Shown: positions 21,681 to 32,545, numbered from the stretch's first letter. The stretch: DNA of 64,000 nucleotides from Rhinopithecus roxellana (GCF_007565055.1 NC_044568.1:45030156-45094155); one strand, 5' to 3'. Program-made: numbers and translations. The notes: generated by a model not told the origin, from the letters alone.

Positions 21681-22310
21681 ATGTCTTCTGCAACCATCTG
21701 ATGGAGAGGACTGGTTGGATGCAGAAGACCAGCAGGTGGGCACCTTCCCCTTCTGCAGTTCAGACAGCCTAGAAGCTCCGGGCTAAAAGGACTACAAGGT
21801 CTCTCCAGGTAAGGGCTGGCATCTCCTCAAATAAAAGACACACTGAAATCAGCCCTGCCCGGTCTCTCTGCCCCCGATCCTGCCATATGTCCTTAGCCTG
21901 CTCTTCCCTGTGTTGTGCTGACAGGAATGAGGAAGAGTGGATTAAGCAGGTGGCTGACTTGAATTTTTCTCCTGGCTTGAAATTCTTGGCAGAGGCCAAG
22001 AAGAAAGTGACAGGTGAAAGTGGAAGTGAGTGAGCCAGAGGCCTCAGCCTATGCACGTCTGTCCTGTTCATACCCAGGCCTGAGTCTCTGAAGGAGAGCA
22101 GGAAGAAAGAACTTGGCTAGGAGGTGTCTGCTTTGAGAATGTATTGGGTGGGGATTGGAGGTGGCGACCCGCATCATGTGAGCTCTGGCACTTCACTCCA
22201 CCGAGGCCAAGAGGCTTTGGTGGATAACACATCAGGAACAACCATAGCATTTGGAAAAGCCCCTGTGTATGTCAGGACCAACGTGGGGGCCATTAAACAA
22301 CGGCTTAAGA
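21681..22310. other. Unassigned non-repetitive stretch
   Basis: GC content is moderate and I recognise no repeat. Strings such as 'tctccaggtaaggg' (near 21800) look like a splice donor, but nothing supports an exon. No protein motif is recognised. Confidence 0.3.
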
Positions 22311-22445
22311 GGAAGGAAAGAAGAAAAGGGGAAAGGGAAGGAAGGAAGGAAAGAAGGAAGGAAGGAAGGAAGGAAGGAAGGAAGGAAGGAAAAACGGGAG
22401 AGAAGGACAGAGGAATGAAGATGGGGAGGGAGGGAAGGGAGAAGA
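22311..22445. repeat. (GGAA)n purine-rich microsatellite
   Basis: Repeated 'ggaa' units, nearly perfect at 22336-22390, are embedded in a longer all-purine stretch. GGAA arrays can bind ETS factors, but that is only a possibility here. Confidence 0.95.
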
Positions 22446-22479
22446 AGGGAAGAAGTCAGGCACAGAGACAGACTTTCAC

Positions 22480-22575
22480 CCCACAAATATTATTTAAATG
22501 CCTCCTATGGACCAAATACTGTGTTAGGCATCAGGGACAGAGGAGCTTACACTGCAGAAGACACAGAAAGAAAAC
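22480..22575 (-). repeat. L2 LINE fragment
   Basis: 'gcctcctatggaccaaatac', 'tgtgttaggcatcagggaca' and 'ggagcttacactgcag' match the antisense L2 3' end ('cctactatgtgccaggcactg ... ggagcttacattctag'). Confidence 0.55.
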
Positions 22576-22689
22576 TATCAAATCTACAACTTTTCAGGTT
22601 GTGAAAATTTCTTAGAAGTTAAAAAAAAAAAAAAGGCAAGGTGCTGTGCTTTCATCGGATGGTTAGGAATGACATTTCTCAGTGGGTGA

Positions 22690-23005
22690 CATTGCAGGCT
22701 GGATGTGAACAAAGGGAGGGAGCGAGCTAAGCAAAGATCCAGGCATGGAGGTTTCCAGGTGGTGGGAACAGGCCTGGAGGCTGGAGATGAGTGGCTGGTT
22801 CCAGGAACAGTCCAGGAACAGCAAAAGAGTTGGTGGCTGGGGTAGAAGTCCAGGAAGCAGCAGGAAGCAATATTATAAGATTTCCTGTGGCCTGAACATG
22901 AGGAGGAGGCAGTGGAAGTTTCAGAACAGAGGAGGGACGTGATTTGATGGAACATTTTCAACAGGATCCCTCTGGCTGCCAGGTTGAGCAGAGATGCAGC
23001 TGGAT
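22690..23005 (-). repeat. L2 LINE fragment
   Basis: 'aaagggagggagcgagctaa', 'gttccaggaacagtccagg', 'gagggacgtgatttgatgg' and 'ggatccctctggctgcc' follow the antisense L2 body in order. Several short frames are open but meaningless. Confidence 0.55.
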
Positions 23006-23119
23006 ATACATGAAGCCCAGGATTGTTAGGATGCTACTGCCCTCATTCAGATGGACAGACACCAGCACCACTGCTCATCAGCTTCCCACGCTGTGCAAGA
23101 CACGGTTTTGTTTTGTTTG

Positions 23120-23275
23120 GTTTGGTTTGGTTAAGGACAAGGTCTCACCCTCTCACCCAGGCTGGAGTGCAGTGGTGCAATCATAGCTCACTGCAGCTTT
23201 GAACTCCTGGGCTCAAGGGATCCTCCAACCTCAGTCTCCTGAGTAGCTGGGACTACAAACATGTGCCATGGACAG
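23120..23275 (-). mobile_element. Alu left-monomer-like fragment (AluJ/FLAM type)
   Basis: 'caaggtctcaccctctcacc', 'aatcatagctcactgcagct' and 'gtagctgggactacaaacat' show one Alu arm in complement. The 'atcatagctcactgcag' form marks an old copy. Confidence 0.8.
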
Positions 23276-23284
23276 GATATTTTT

Positions 23285-23440
23285 TTGTAAAACTCATTTA
23301 CATTCACCTTCTGCACATCCATCTTAAGGAAAATACATTATCCCCATTTTCTGCTGTCAAAGCAAAGTGGCTCATCCCAAACCACACTCATATAAGGATC
23401 CAGCGCAGGTCTGTGGGATTCTAGATACTATGTCCTCAGC
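23285..23440 (-). repeat. MIR-like fragment
   Basis: 'ttatccccattttctgctgt' followed by 'gtggctcatcccaaaccaca' resembles the antisense MIR core. Match quality is low. Confidence 0.35.
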
Positions 23441-23572
23441 TCCCACCACTTACCCTGCACCACATCCCTGCCCTCCCTCTGTAGTGTGGAGTCACAGGAT
23501 GATTCTCACATTGATTCATACATCTGATTAATTGCAAGGGTCTGCTGCAATGGCTACTAGTTATCAAAGCAT

Positions 23573-23592
23573 ATGTATATACACACACACAT

Positions 23593-23632
<40 letters not shown>
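23573..23632. repeat. (CA)n/(TA)n microsatellite
   Basis: A CA run followed by a TA run leads directly into the poly-T tail of the next Alu. It probably grew out of the Alu tail region. Confidence 0.95.
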
Positions 23633-23644
<12 letters not shown>

Positions 23645-23923
23645 GAGACAGAGTCTCGCTCTGTCATCAGGCTGGAGTTCAGTGGCACGATCTTGGCTCA
23701 CTGCAACCTCTGCCTCCTAAGTTCCAGCTATTCTCTTGCCTCAGCCTCCCCAGTAGCTGGGACTACAGGCATGCACCACCATGCCCAGCTAATTTTTGTA
23801 TTTTTAGCAGAGATGGGATTCCATCATGTTGGCCAGGATGGTGTCGATCTCTTGACCTTGTGATCTGCCCCCCTCGGTCAACAAAAGTCCTGGGATTACA
23901 GGCGTGAACCACTGCACCCGGCC
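23632..23923 (-). mobile_element. Alu SINE
   Basis: A complete two-armed Alu in complement, from 'gagacagagtctcgctctgt' to 'aaccactgcacccggcc'. Confidence 0.95.
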
Positions 23924-23935
23924 AAAACATACATA

Positions 23936-24089
23936 TTTTTTAAGAGACGGGTCTTACTCTATCATCCAGGTTGGAGTACAGTGGCACAATTATAGTTCAC
24001 TGCAGCTTCATATTCCTGAGCTCAAGCGATCCCCCTACCTCAGCCTTCCAAAGTGCTGGGATTACAGGCGTGAGCCACCGTCTCTGGTC
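23936..24089 (-). mobile_element. Deleted AluJ-type SINE
   Basis: One arm plus the conserved terminus ('cctcagccttccaaagtgct ... gtgagccaccgtctctgg') with the middle missing. 'attatagttcactgcagctt' marks an old copy. Confidence 0.8.
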
Positions 24090-24289
24090 ATCAATGCACA
24101 AGTTGATGGCATCTGAGATGTGGCAGCAACATGGTCAGCACTTGTGACCACAGGCTTGGGTTTATTCTAGCACTGTGTCCCCCACCTAGACTGTGTGCTC
24201 CATGAGAACAGGGATCACATCTGTTTTTCTGGACAGATGTGCCCTCAGTATCCAGAAGAACATCTGGCATAAAAATATGACCATGGTTA

Positions 24290-24429
24290 TGTAAAATGGT
24301 AGCATTAGGGGAAACTGGGTAATAAGTGTATGGGAACTCTAATTATTTACATAATCTTGTAACTTTTCTTTCAAATAAAAACAATTAACAATATTGCTGG
24401 CAGGCAAAAAAAAAAAAAAAAAAAAAAAA
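24290..24429 (+). mobile_element. Old L1M 3' end with A-tail
   Basis: 'ggtagcattaggggaaactg', 'gtatgggaactctaattatt' and 'aacttttctttcaaataaaa' match the sense 3' terminus of L1M elements. They are followed by an A-tract of about 25 at 24405-24429. Confidence 0.65.
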
Positions 24430-25339
24430 TCAAAGTGGGTTCTAAAAAATGCAAACCTGGCTTGTTGCTTCTGTCATTCCTGAGCTTCACCCAAAGCTCT
24501 AGACCGTCTCTCTGAGTTCTGCAATAAACATCTGCCATGCCTGAGTCTAGATAATGCCTCTCACCCAGCTTATGGAGAACTCCCTGATATCACCCCACCT
24601 CCCTTGTTGGGTGCACCTGCCTGGCCGAAGGCAATTGAAGGATTTTATTATAAGAGCACTTTGCAGACCTCACTCGACCCGTCAGAAAAATTGTTTGACT
24701 TAATGTGAAATCTGAGCTCCACAGCTGCGTGAGTCCGTCCTCCTCGGGAACTCAGGCTGGCTGCTGCTGGCACACATTTTAGCATCTCAAATTAACAGCA
24801 GTTTGGAAGTCTCCCTAATTAGTTACAGCGCTGCTCAAGGTGTCATTTTATTTTATTTTATTTTTATTTTTTATGAGCCCAATAACATATTGCCGTTTAA
24901 GCTTCTGGGAGATAGGGAGCTATAAATAAATAAAATGATAATTTGCTTGAAGTCTATCACACAGATACACTAAGTTCAGAAGTAAGTTTTAATTTGACTA
25001 ATGAGATGAAACTTTTCTCTACAGAGTGTGGGCTGTGGGTGTGACTGTTGCTCTGTTGCACAGAGGGTGGCATGCCTCAAAACGCCTGGGAGACAGCACA
25101 GCCCAGAGACAAAGAAGGAAGCCGATCTACTCCACGGAGGTCACGCCTGGGGTCTCCTAACGAGGACTCACATTCAGATCTCGGTTCTGTTTCTTCTTGG
25201 CCAGAAGCCCACGGGCCTCTTCCCTCCTCTTCCTCAGCCTCAGTCTGCCTCTTATATCCAAGGAGGCGGAAGGTGCTCATGCTTCTCTCAGAGGTTTCTG
25301 TGAACATCTTATATGTGTAGAAACAGCCCATACCAGGAA
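24430..25339. other. Non-repetitive stretch, possible regulatory sequence
   Basis: Apart from an ATTTT-rich run near 24848-24870, 24640-24990 lacks recognisable repeats. It contains homeodomain-type cores such as 'cctaattagttac'. Frames at 25028-25331 overlap on both strands and carry no known motif. Nothing proves function. Confidence 0.35.
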
Positions 25340-25871
25340 TCCAGTGGTGTGGTACAGTGGTTAAGGAGTTCTACGTAGAAGCCAGACTGCTCGAGTTCAA
25401 ATCCTGCCCTATTTATTAGCTAGCTGTGTCAATTCAGGCAAATTACTTAGCCTCTCCATGTCTCACTTCCTTCACCTCTTAAAAGCTATATAGGCGACCA
25501 GGCGTGGTGGCTCACACCTGTAATCCCAGCACTTTGGGAGGCCAAAGTGGGCAGATCGTGAGGTGAGGAGTTCGAGACCAGCCTGGCCAACATGGGTGAA
25601 ACCACGTCTCTACTAAAAATACCAAAATTAGCCAGGCATGGTGGTGCGTGCCTGTAATCTCAGCTACTCAGGAGGCTGAGGTAGGAAAATCACTTGACCC
25701 CGGGAGGCAGAGGTTGCAGTGAGCCAAGATTGTGCCATTGCACTCCAGTCTGGGCAACAGAGCGAGATTCCATCTCAAAAACAAACAAACAAACAAACAA
25801 TCCTATATAGGCTTCTGGAGTAAATTAATGAATATATCCAAACTGCATAGAATTTACAGACAGCACCTAAC
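25340..25871 (+). repeat. MIR SINE with tRNA-derived head, split by Alu
   Basis: 'gtggtacagtggttaagga' (A-box-like) and 'gagttcaaatcctgcc' (B-box-like) are the tRNA-derived head of MIR. The core 'agctagctgtgtcaattcag' and 'ttacttagcctctccatgt' follow. The Alu at 25495-25802 interrupts it, and the rest ends near L1 copy 2. Confidence 0.8.
25495..25802 (+). mobile_element. Alu SINE with 9-bp target duplication
   Basis: A full Alu with a tail of CAAA units. 'ctatatagg' flanks it at 25486-25494 and 25803-25811. Confidence 0.93.
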
Positions 25872-25887
25872 AAACTCTATAATTCTT
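25872..25887 (+). repeat. Target-site duplication, left (L1 copy 2)
   Basis: 'aaactctataattctt' is repeated exactly at 32030-32045. Confidence 0.95.
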
Positions 25888-26121
25888 TTTTTTTTTTTAT
25901 ACTTTAAGTTCTACGGTACATGTGCATAACGTGCAGGTTTGTTACATATGTATACTTGTGCCATGTTGGTGTGCTGCACCCATCAACTCGTCAGCACCCA
26001 TCAATTCGTCATTTATATCAGGTATAACTTCCAATGCAATCCCTCCCCCCTCCCCCCTCCCCCCCCATGATGGGCCCCAGTGTGTGAGGTTCCCCTTCCC
26101 AAGTCCAAGTGATCTCATTGT
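25888..26121 (-). other. L1 3'UTR with G-rich tract on the minus strand (copy 2)
   Basis: C-runs on the plus strand at 26041-26043, 26045-26050, 26052-26057 and 26059-26066 are G-runs on the L1 sense strand, as in copy 1. The T-run at 25888-25898 is the A-tail, much shorter than in copy 1. Confidence 0.9.
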
Positions 26122-29100
26122 TCAGTTCCCACCTATGAGTGAGAACATGTGGTGTTTGGTTTTCTGTTCTTGTGATAGTTTGCTAAGAATGATGGTTTCT
26201 AGCTGCATCCATGTCCCTACAAAGGACACAAACTCATCCTTTTTTATGGCTGCATAGTATTCCATGGTGTATATGTGCCACATTTTCGTAATCCAGTCTG
26301 TCACAGATGGACATTTGGGTTGATTCCAAGTCTTTGCTATTGTGAATAGTGCCGCAATAAACATACGTGTGCAAGTGTCTTTATAGCAGCATGATTTATA
26401 ATCCTTTGGGTATATACCCAGTAGTGGGATGGCTGGGTCATATGGTACATCTAGTTCCTAGATCCTTGAGGAATTGCCATACTGTTTTCCATAATGGTTG
26501 AACTAGTTTACAATCCCACCAACACTGTAAAAGTGTTCCTATTTCTCCACATCCTCTCCAATACCAGTTGTTTCCTGACTTTTTAATGATTGCCATTCTA
26601 ACTGGTGTGAGATGGTATCTCATTGTGGTTTTGATTTGCATTTCTCTGATGGCGACTGATGATGAGCATTTTTCATGTGTCTGTTGGCTGTATGAATGTC
26701 TTCTTTTGAGAAATGTCTGTTCATATCCTTTGCCCACTTTTTGATGGGGTTGTTTGTTTTTTTCTTGTAAATTGGTTTGAGTTCTTTGTAGATTCTGGAT
26801 ATTAGCCCTTCTTCGGATGAGTAGATTGCAAAAATTTTCTCCCATTCTGTAGGTTGTCTGTTCACTCTGATGGTAGTTTCTTTTGCTGTGCAGAAGCTCT
26901 TTAGTTTAATCATATGCCATTTGTCAATTTTGGCTTTTGTTGCCGTTGCTTTTGGTGTTTTAGACATGAAGTCCTTACCCATGCCTATGTCCTGAATGAT
27001 ATTACCTAGGTTTTCTTGTAGGGTTTTTATGGTATTAGGTCCAACATTTAAGTCTCTAATCCATCTTGAATTAATTTTCGTATACAGAGTAAGGAAAGGA
27101 TCCAGTTTCAGCTTTCTACTTATGGCTAGCCAATTTTCCCAGCACCATTTATTAAATAGGAAATCCTTTCCCCATTTCTTGTTTCTCTCAGATTTGTCAA
27201 AGATCAGATGGCTGTAGATGTGTGGTATTATTTCTGAGGACTCTGTTCTGTTCCATTGGTCTATAGCTCTGTTTTGGTACCAGTACCATGCTGTTTTGGT
27301 TACTGTAGCCTTGTAGTATAGTTTGAAGTCAGGTAGCGTGACGCCTCCAGCTTTGTCCTTTTGACTTAGGATTGTCTTGGCAATGTGGGCTCTTTTTTAG
27401 TTCCATATGAACTTTAAAGCAGTTTTTTCCAATTCTCTGAAGAAACTCATTGGTAGCTTGATGGGGATGGCGTTGAATCTATAGATAACCTTGGGCAGTA
27501 TGGCCATTTTCACGATATTGATTCTTCCTATCCATGAGCATGTTATGTTCTTCCATTTGTTAGTGTCCTCTTTGATTTCACTGAGCAGTGGTTTGTAGTT
27601 CTCCTTGAAGAGGTCCTTGACATCCCTAGTAAGTTGGATTCCTAGGTATTTTATTGTCTTTGAAGCAATTGTGAATGGCAGTTCATTCATGATTTGGCTC
27701 TCTGTTTGTCTGTTACTGGTGTATAAGAATGCTTGTGATTTTTGCACATTGATTTTGTATCCTGAGACTTTGCTGAAGTTGCTTATCAGCTTAAGGAGAT
27801 TTTGGGCTGAGACAATGGGGTTTTCTAAATATACAATCATGTCATCTGCAAACAGGGACAATTTGACTTCTTCTTTTCCTAACTGGATACCCTTGATTTC
27901 TTTCTCTTGCCTGATTGCCCTAGCCAGAACTTCCAACACTATGTTGAATAGGAGTGGTGAGAGAGGGCATCCCTGTCTTGTGCCAGTTTTCAAAGGGAAT
28001 TTTTCCAGTTTTTGCCCATTTACTATGATATTGGCTGTGGGTTTGTCATAAATAGCTCTTATTATTTTGAGGTACATTCCATCAATACCGAATTTATTGA
28101 GCGTTTTTAGCATGAAGGGCTGTTGAATTTTGTCAAAAGCCTTTTCTGCATCTATTGAGATAATCATGTGGTTCTTGTCTTTGGTTCTGTTTATATGCTG
28201 GATTACGTTTATTGATTTGCGAATGTTGAACCAGCCTTGCATCCCAGGGATGAAGCCCACTTGATCATGGTGGATAAGCTTTTTGATGTGCTGCTGAATC
28301 CGGTTTGCCAGTATTTTATTGAGGATTTTTGCGTCGATGTTCATCAGGGATATTTGTCTAAAATTTTCTTTTTTTGTTGTGTCTCTGCCAGGCTTTGGTA
28401 TCAGGATGATGTTGGCCTCATAAAATGAGTTAGGGAGGATTCCCTCTTTTTCAATTGATTGGAATAGTTTCAGAAGGAATGGTACCAGCTCCTCTTTGTA
28501 CCTCTGGTAGAATTCAGCTGTGAGTCCATCTGGTCCTGGACTTTTTTTGGTGGGTAGGGTATTAATTATTGCCTCAATTTCAGAGCCTGCTATTGGTCTA
28601 TTCAGGGATTCAACTTCTTCCTGGTTTAGTCTTGGAAGAGTGTAAGTGTCCAGGAAATTATCCATTTCTTCTAGATTTTCTAGTTGATTTGCGTAGAGGT
28701 GTTTATAGTATTCTCTGATGGTAGTTTGTATTTCTGTGGGGTCCGTGGTGATATCCCCTTTATCATTTTTTATTGCGTCTATTTGATTCTTCTCTCTTTT
28801 CTTCTTTATTAGTCTTGCTAGCGGTCTGTCAATTTTGTTGATCTTTTCAAAAAACCACCTCCTGGATTCATTGATTGTTTGGAGGGTTTTTTGTGTCTCT
28901 ATCTCCTTCAGTTCTGCTCTGATCTTAGTTATTTCTTGCCTTCTGCTAGCTTTTGAATGTGTTTGCTCTTGCTTCTCCAGTTCTTTTAATTGTGATGTTA
29001 GAGTGTCAATTTTAGATCTTTCCTGCTTTCTCTTGTGGGCATTTAGTGCTATAAATTTCCCTCTACACACTGCTTTAAATGTGTCCCAGAGATTCTGGTA

Positions 29101-29947
29101 TGTTGTATCTTTGTTCTCATTGGTTTCAAAGAACATCTTTATTTCTGCCTTCATTTCGTTATGTACCCAGTAGTCATTCAGGAGCAGGTTGTTCGGTTTC
29201 CATGTAGTTGAGCGGTTTTGATTGAGTTTCTTAGTCCTGAGTTCTAGTTTGATTGCACTGTGGTCTGAGAGACAGTTTGTTATAATTTCTGTTCTTTTAC
29301 ATTTGCTGAGGAGTGCTTTACTTCCAATTATGTGGTCAATTTTGGAATAGTGCGATGTGGTGCTGAGAAGAATGTATATTCTGTTGATTTGGAGTGGAGA
29401 GTTCTATAGATGTCTATTAGGTCCGCTTGGTGCAGAGATGAGTTCAATTCCTGGATATCCTTGTTAACTTTCTGTCTCGTTGATCTGTCTAATGTTGACA
29501 GTGGAGTGTTGAAGTCTCCCATTATTATTGTATGGGAGTCTAAGTCTCTTTGTAAGTCTCTAAGGACTTGCTTTATGAATCTGGGTGCTCCTGTATTGGG
29601 TGCATATATATTTAGGAGAGTTAGCTCTTCCTGTTGAATTGATCCCTTTACCGTTATGTAATGGCCTTCTTTGTCTCTTTTGATCTTTGATGGTTTAAAG
29701 TCTATTTTATCAGAGACTAGGATTGCAACCCCTGCTTTTTTCGTTCTCCATTTGCTTGGTAGATCTTCCTCCATCCCTTTATTTTGAGCCTATGTATGTC
29801 TCTGCATGTGAGATGGGTCTCCTGAATACAGCAGACTGATGGGTCTTGACTCTTTATCCAGTTTGCCAGTCTGTGTCTTTTAATTGGAGCATTTAGTCCA
29901 TTAACATTTAAGGTTAATATTGTTATGTGTGAACTTGATCCTGCCAT
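26122..29947 (-). pseudogene. L1 ORF2 (endonuclease/reverse transcriptase), disabled, copy 2
   Basis: It starts at ATG 29947 (MAGSSSHITIL) and ends at 26122 (FSLIGGN), the same span as copy 1. The endonuclease part is cut by a small A-run deletion near 29733 and a 1-bp loss near 29346. From about 29340 one frame covers the cryptic linker and the whole RT domain (TRQGCPLSPLLFN, FADD at 27852-27841), of which 585 codons follow the first internal Met. TAA at 27399-27397 replaces a glutamine codon in 'WNQKRA'. The frame then resumes to a 1-bp loss near 26673, followed by a 1-bp gain near 26457. The cysteine-rich tail is present. Non-functional as a whole. Confidence 0.95.
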
Positions 29948-30011
29948 TATGATATTAACCGGTTTTTTTTGCTCATTAGTTGATGCAGTTTCTTCCTAGC
30001 CTCGATGGTCT
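29948..30011 (-). other. L1 inter-ORF spacer (copy 2)
   Basis: A 64-bp spacer separates the ORF1 stop from the ORF2 ATG, as in copy 1. Confidence 0.8.
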
Positions 30012-30941
30012 TTACATTTTGGCATGTTTTTGCAATGGCTGGTACCGGTTGTTCCTTTCCATATTAAGGGCTTCCTTCAGGGTCTCTTGTAAGGCAGGCC
30101 TGGTGGTGACAAAATCTCTAAGCATTTGCTTATCTGTAAAGGATTTTATTTCTCCTTCACTGATGAAACTTAGTTTGGCTGGATATGAAATTCTGGGTTT
30201 AGAATTCTTTTCTTTAAGAATGTTGAATATTGGCCCCCACTCTCTTCTGGCTTGTAGAGTTTCTGCCGAGAGGTCTCCTGTTAGTCTGATGGGCTTCCCT
30301 TTGTGGGTAACCCGACCTTTCTCTCTGGCTGCCGTTAAGATTTTTTCCTTCATTTCAACTTTGGTGAATCTGGCAATTATGTGCCTTTGAGTTGCTCTTC
30401 TCGAGGAGTATCCTTGTGGTGTTCTCTGTATTTCCTGAGTTTGAGTGTTGGCCTGCCCTACTAGGTTGGGGAAGTTCTCCTGGATGATATCCTGAAGAGT
30501 GTTTTCCAACTTGGTTCTATTTTCCCCCTCACTTTCAGGCACCCCAATCAGACGTAGATTTGGTCTTTTTACATAATCCCATACTTCTTGCAGGCTTTGT
30601 TCATTTCTTTTTCTTCTTTTTTCTTTTGGTTTCTCTTCTCACTTCATTTCATTCATTTGATCCTCAATCGCTGTTACTCTTTCTTCCAGTTGATCCAGTC
30701 GGTTACTGAAGCTTGTGGATTTGTCACGTATTTCTCGTGTCATGGTTTTCATCTCTGTCATTTCATTTATGACCTTCTCTGCATTAACTATTCTAGCTAT
30801 CAATTCTTCCACTCTTTTTTCAAGATTTTTAGTTTCTTTGCGCTGGGTACGTAATTCCTCCTTTAGCTCTGAGAAGTTTGATGGACTGAAGCCTTCTTCT
30901 CTCATTTCGTCAAAGTCATTCTCTGACCAGCTTTGATCCAT
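30012..30941 (-). pseudogene. L1 ORF1 (RNA-binding chaperone) with one nonsense codon, copy 2
   Basis: The frame opens at ATG 30941 (MDQSWSENDFDEM) and ends at TAA 30012. It is 309 codons in a single frame, interrupted only by TGA at 30641-30639 (codon 101, within the coiled coil, probably from CGA). Downstream the RRM-like and C-terminal parts (DIIQENFPNLVGQ, FTKVEMKEKIL, MERNNRYQPLQKHAKM) remain intact. The usual start 29 codons upstream (31028-31026) reads AGG. Adding 29 codons gives 338, the usual length. The protein would stop early. Confidence 0.92.
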
Positions 30942-31028
30942 TGCTGGCGATGAGCTGCGCTCCTTTGCAGGGGGAGATGCGCTCTTATTTCTTGAATTTC
31001 CAGCTTTTCTGCCCTGCTTCTTCCCCCT

Positions 31029-32029
31029 CTTTGTGGTTTTATCTGCCTCTGGTCTTTGATGATGGTGATGTACTGATGGGGTTTTTGGTATAGGTGTTCT
31101 TCCTTTTTGATAGTTTTCCTTCTAATAGTCAGGACCCTCAGCTGTAGGTCTGTTGGAGATTGCTTGAGGTCCACTCCAAGCCCTGTTTGCCTGGGTATCA
31201 GCAGCAGAGGTTGCAGAAGATAGAATATTGCTGAACAGCGAGTGTACCTGTCTGATTCTTCCTTTGGAAGCTTCCTCTCAGGGGTGTACTCCACCCTGTG
31301 AGGTGTGGGGTGTCAGACTGCCCCTAGTGGGGGATGTCTCCCAGTTAGGCTACTCAGGAGTCAGAGACCCACTTGAGCAGGCAGTCTGTCGGTTCTCAGA
31401 TCTCAACCTCCATGTTGGGAGATCCACTGCTCTCTTCAAAGCTCTCAGACAGAGTTGTTCGGGTCTGCACAGGCCTCTGCTGCTTCCCCTGTTGTTTTTT
31501 AGCTGTGCCCTGTCCCCAGAGGTGGAGTCTACAGAGACAGGCAGGTTTCCTTGAGCTGCTGTGAGCTCCACCCAGTTCGAGCTTCCCAGCGGCTTTGTTT
31601 ACCTACTTAAGCCTCAGCAATGGCGGGCGTCCCTCCCCCAGCCTCGCTGCTGCCTTGCAGTTAGGATCACAGACTGCTCTGCTAGCAATGAGGGAGGCTC
31701 CGTGGCTGTGGGACCCTCCCGGCCAGGTGTGGGTATAATCTCCTGGTGTGCCCGTTTGCTTAAAGCGCAGTATTGGGGTGGGAATTACCCGATTTTCCAG
31801 GTGTTGTGTGTCTCAGTTCCCCTGGCTAGGAAAAGGGATTCCCTTCCCCCTTGCGCTTCCCAGGTGAGGCAATGCCTTGCCCTGCTTCAGCTCTCGCTGG
31901 TTGGGCTGCAGCAGCTGACCAGCACCGATTGTCCGGCACTCTGCAGTGAGATGACCCCAGTACCTCAGTTGAAACTGCAGAAATCACCAGTCTTCTGTGT
32001 CCTATTTGGCCATCTTGCTCTGCCCCCCC
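31029..32029 (-). promoter_or_regulatory. L1 5'UTR with internal promoter (copy 2)
   Basis: This matches the copy 1 5'UTR in complement. The YY1-type core is kept ('ggccatcttg', 32008-32017), but 33 bp just downstream of it are lost. On the plus strand (L1 antisense) a frame without an early ATG is open from 31561 to 32040. The canonical ORF0 ATG at 31620 meets TAG after 14 codons. Confidence 0.75.
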
Positions 32030-32045
32030 AAACTCTATAATTCTT
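32030..32045 (+). repeat. Target-site duplication, right (L1 copy 2)
   Basis: Identical to 25872-25887. Confidence 0.95.
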
Positions 32046-32314
32046 ATCTACAGCATGTATGTTCAACAGAGAGCAAAGAAACCTTAGATATTACAGTGGT
32101 TTTTGTGCCCCAGATATTACAATGGCATGTGGGCCTCTAAAAAGCCACAGTATGCAAATAGCATTTTGGGAGTGTTAAAACATAACAGGAAGGAGGCTGT
32201 TAGGGGAAAGGTTGAGACTCACTAAAGCAGGAATCTGTAGTTACCACTATAATTTTAACTGTGTAAAGTACATCAGGAATGTCCCTTGTTTGATTTCAAT
32301 TGATGTGATATAAG

Positions 32315-32545
32315 GCTCTGGGGTCAGATGGGCCTACGTTTAAATCCATCCTTCTCCTTACTAGCTGTGTGATCCTGGCTAGTCATTTCACTTCTCTGTT
32401 CCTGAGTTTTCGTATCCGTAAAATGGAGCTATTAAAGTTGTCATAAGGACAAAATAAAATAATGCATGTTAAGTGCTTAGGACAATGCCTGCCAAAGTAT
32501 AAGCACTCAATATAAGTGGCTATTATTAAGATTATTTTCATCATT
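32315..32545 (+). repeat. MIR SINE, nearly complete
   Basis: 'ggctctggggtcagatgggc', 'ctagctgtgtgatcctggct', 'cgtatccgtaaaatggagct' and 'taagtgcttaggacaatgcc' follow MIR from core to 3' end, closing in 'agtggctattattaag'. Confidence 0.85.

Larger units (their letters stand above)
25888..32029 (-). mobile_element. Full-length LINE-1, copy 2 (Old World monkey lineage)
   Basis: The element is about 6.14 kb on the minus strand with all L1 parts and a 16-bp target duplication. It shares with copy 1 the doubled 'tgatgggtgc' block and the AGG-for-ATG change at the ORF1 start, so the two are the same subfamily. A 33-bp segment present in copy 1 just after the YY1-like site is missing here (junction at 32000/32001). 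ORF1 has one stop; ORF2 has one stop and several frameshifts. It inserted next to a MIR remnant. Confidence 0.95.

Noticed and set aside
21786..21815. Splice-donor-like 'ccaggtaaggg' as evidence of an exon
   Set aside because: A single donor-like string without a matching acceptor, open frame or conserved protein is expected by chance.
22124..22615. 163-codon frame rich in Lys, Glu, Arg and Gly
   Set aside because: The composition is produced by the GGAA microsatellite read in frame.
25048..25331. Overlapping frames of 84-91 codons on both strands as a small gene
   Set aside because: Three frames are open over the same GC-richer segment, which reflects base composition. No motif supports any of them.
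25350..25415. tRNA-like A and B boxes as a tRNA gene
   Set aside because: They are the tRNA-derived head of a MIR SINE; no cloverleaf or terminator is present.
27397..29154. 585-codon open frame as a host gene
   Set aside because: The translation is L1 ORF2 (linker and reverse transcriptase with FADD) inside a full-length L1 with target duplications, so it is transposon sequence.
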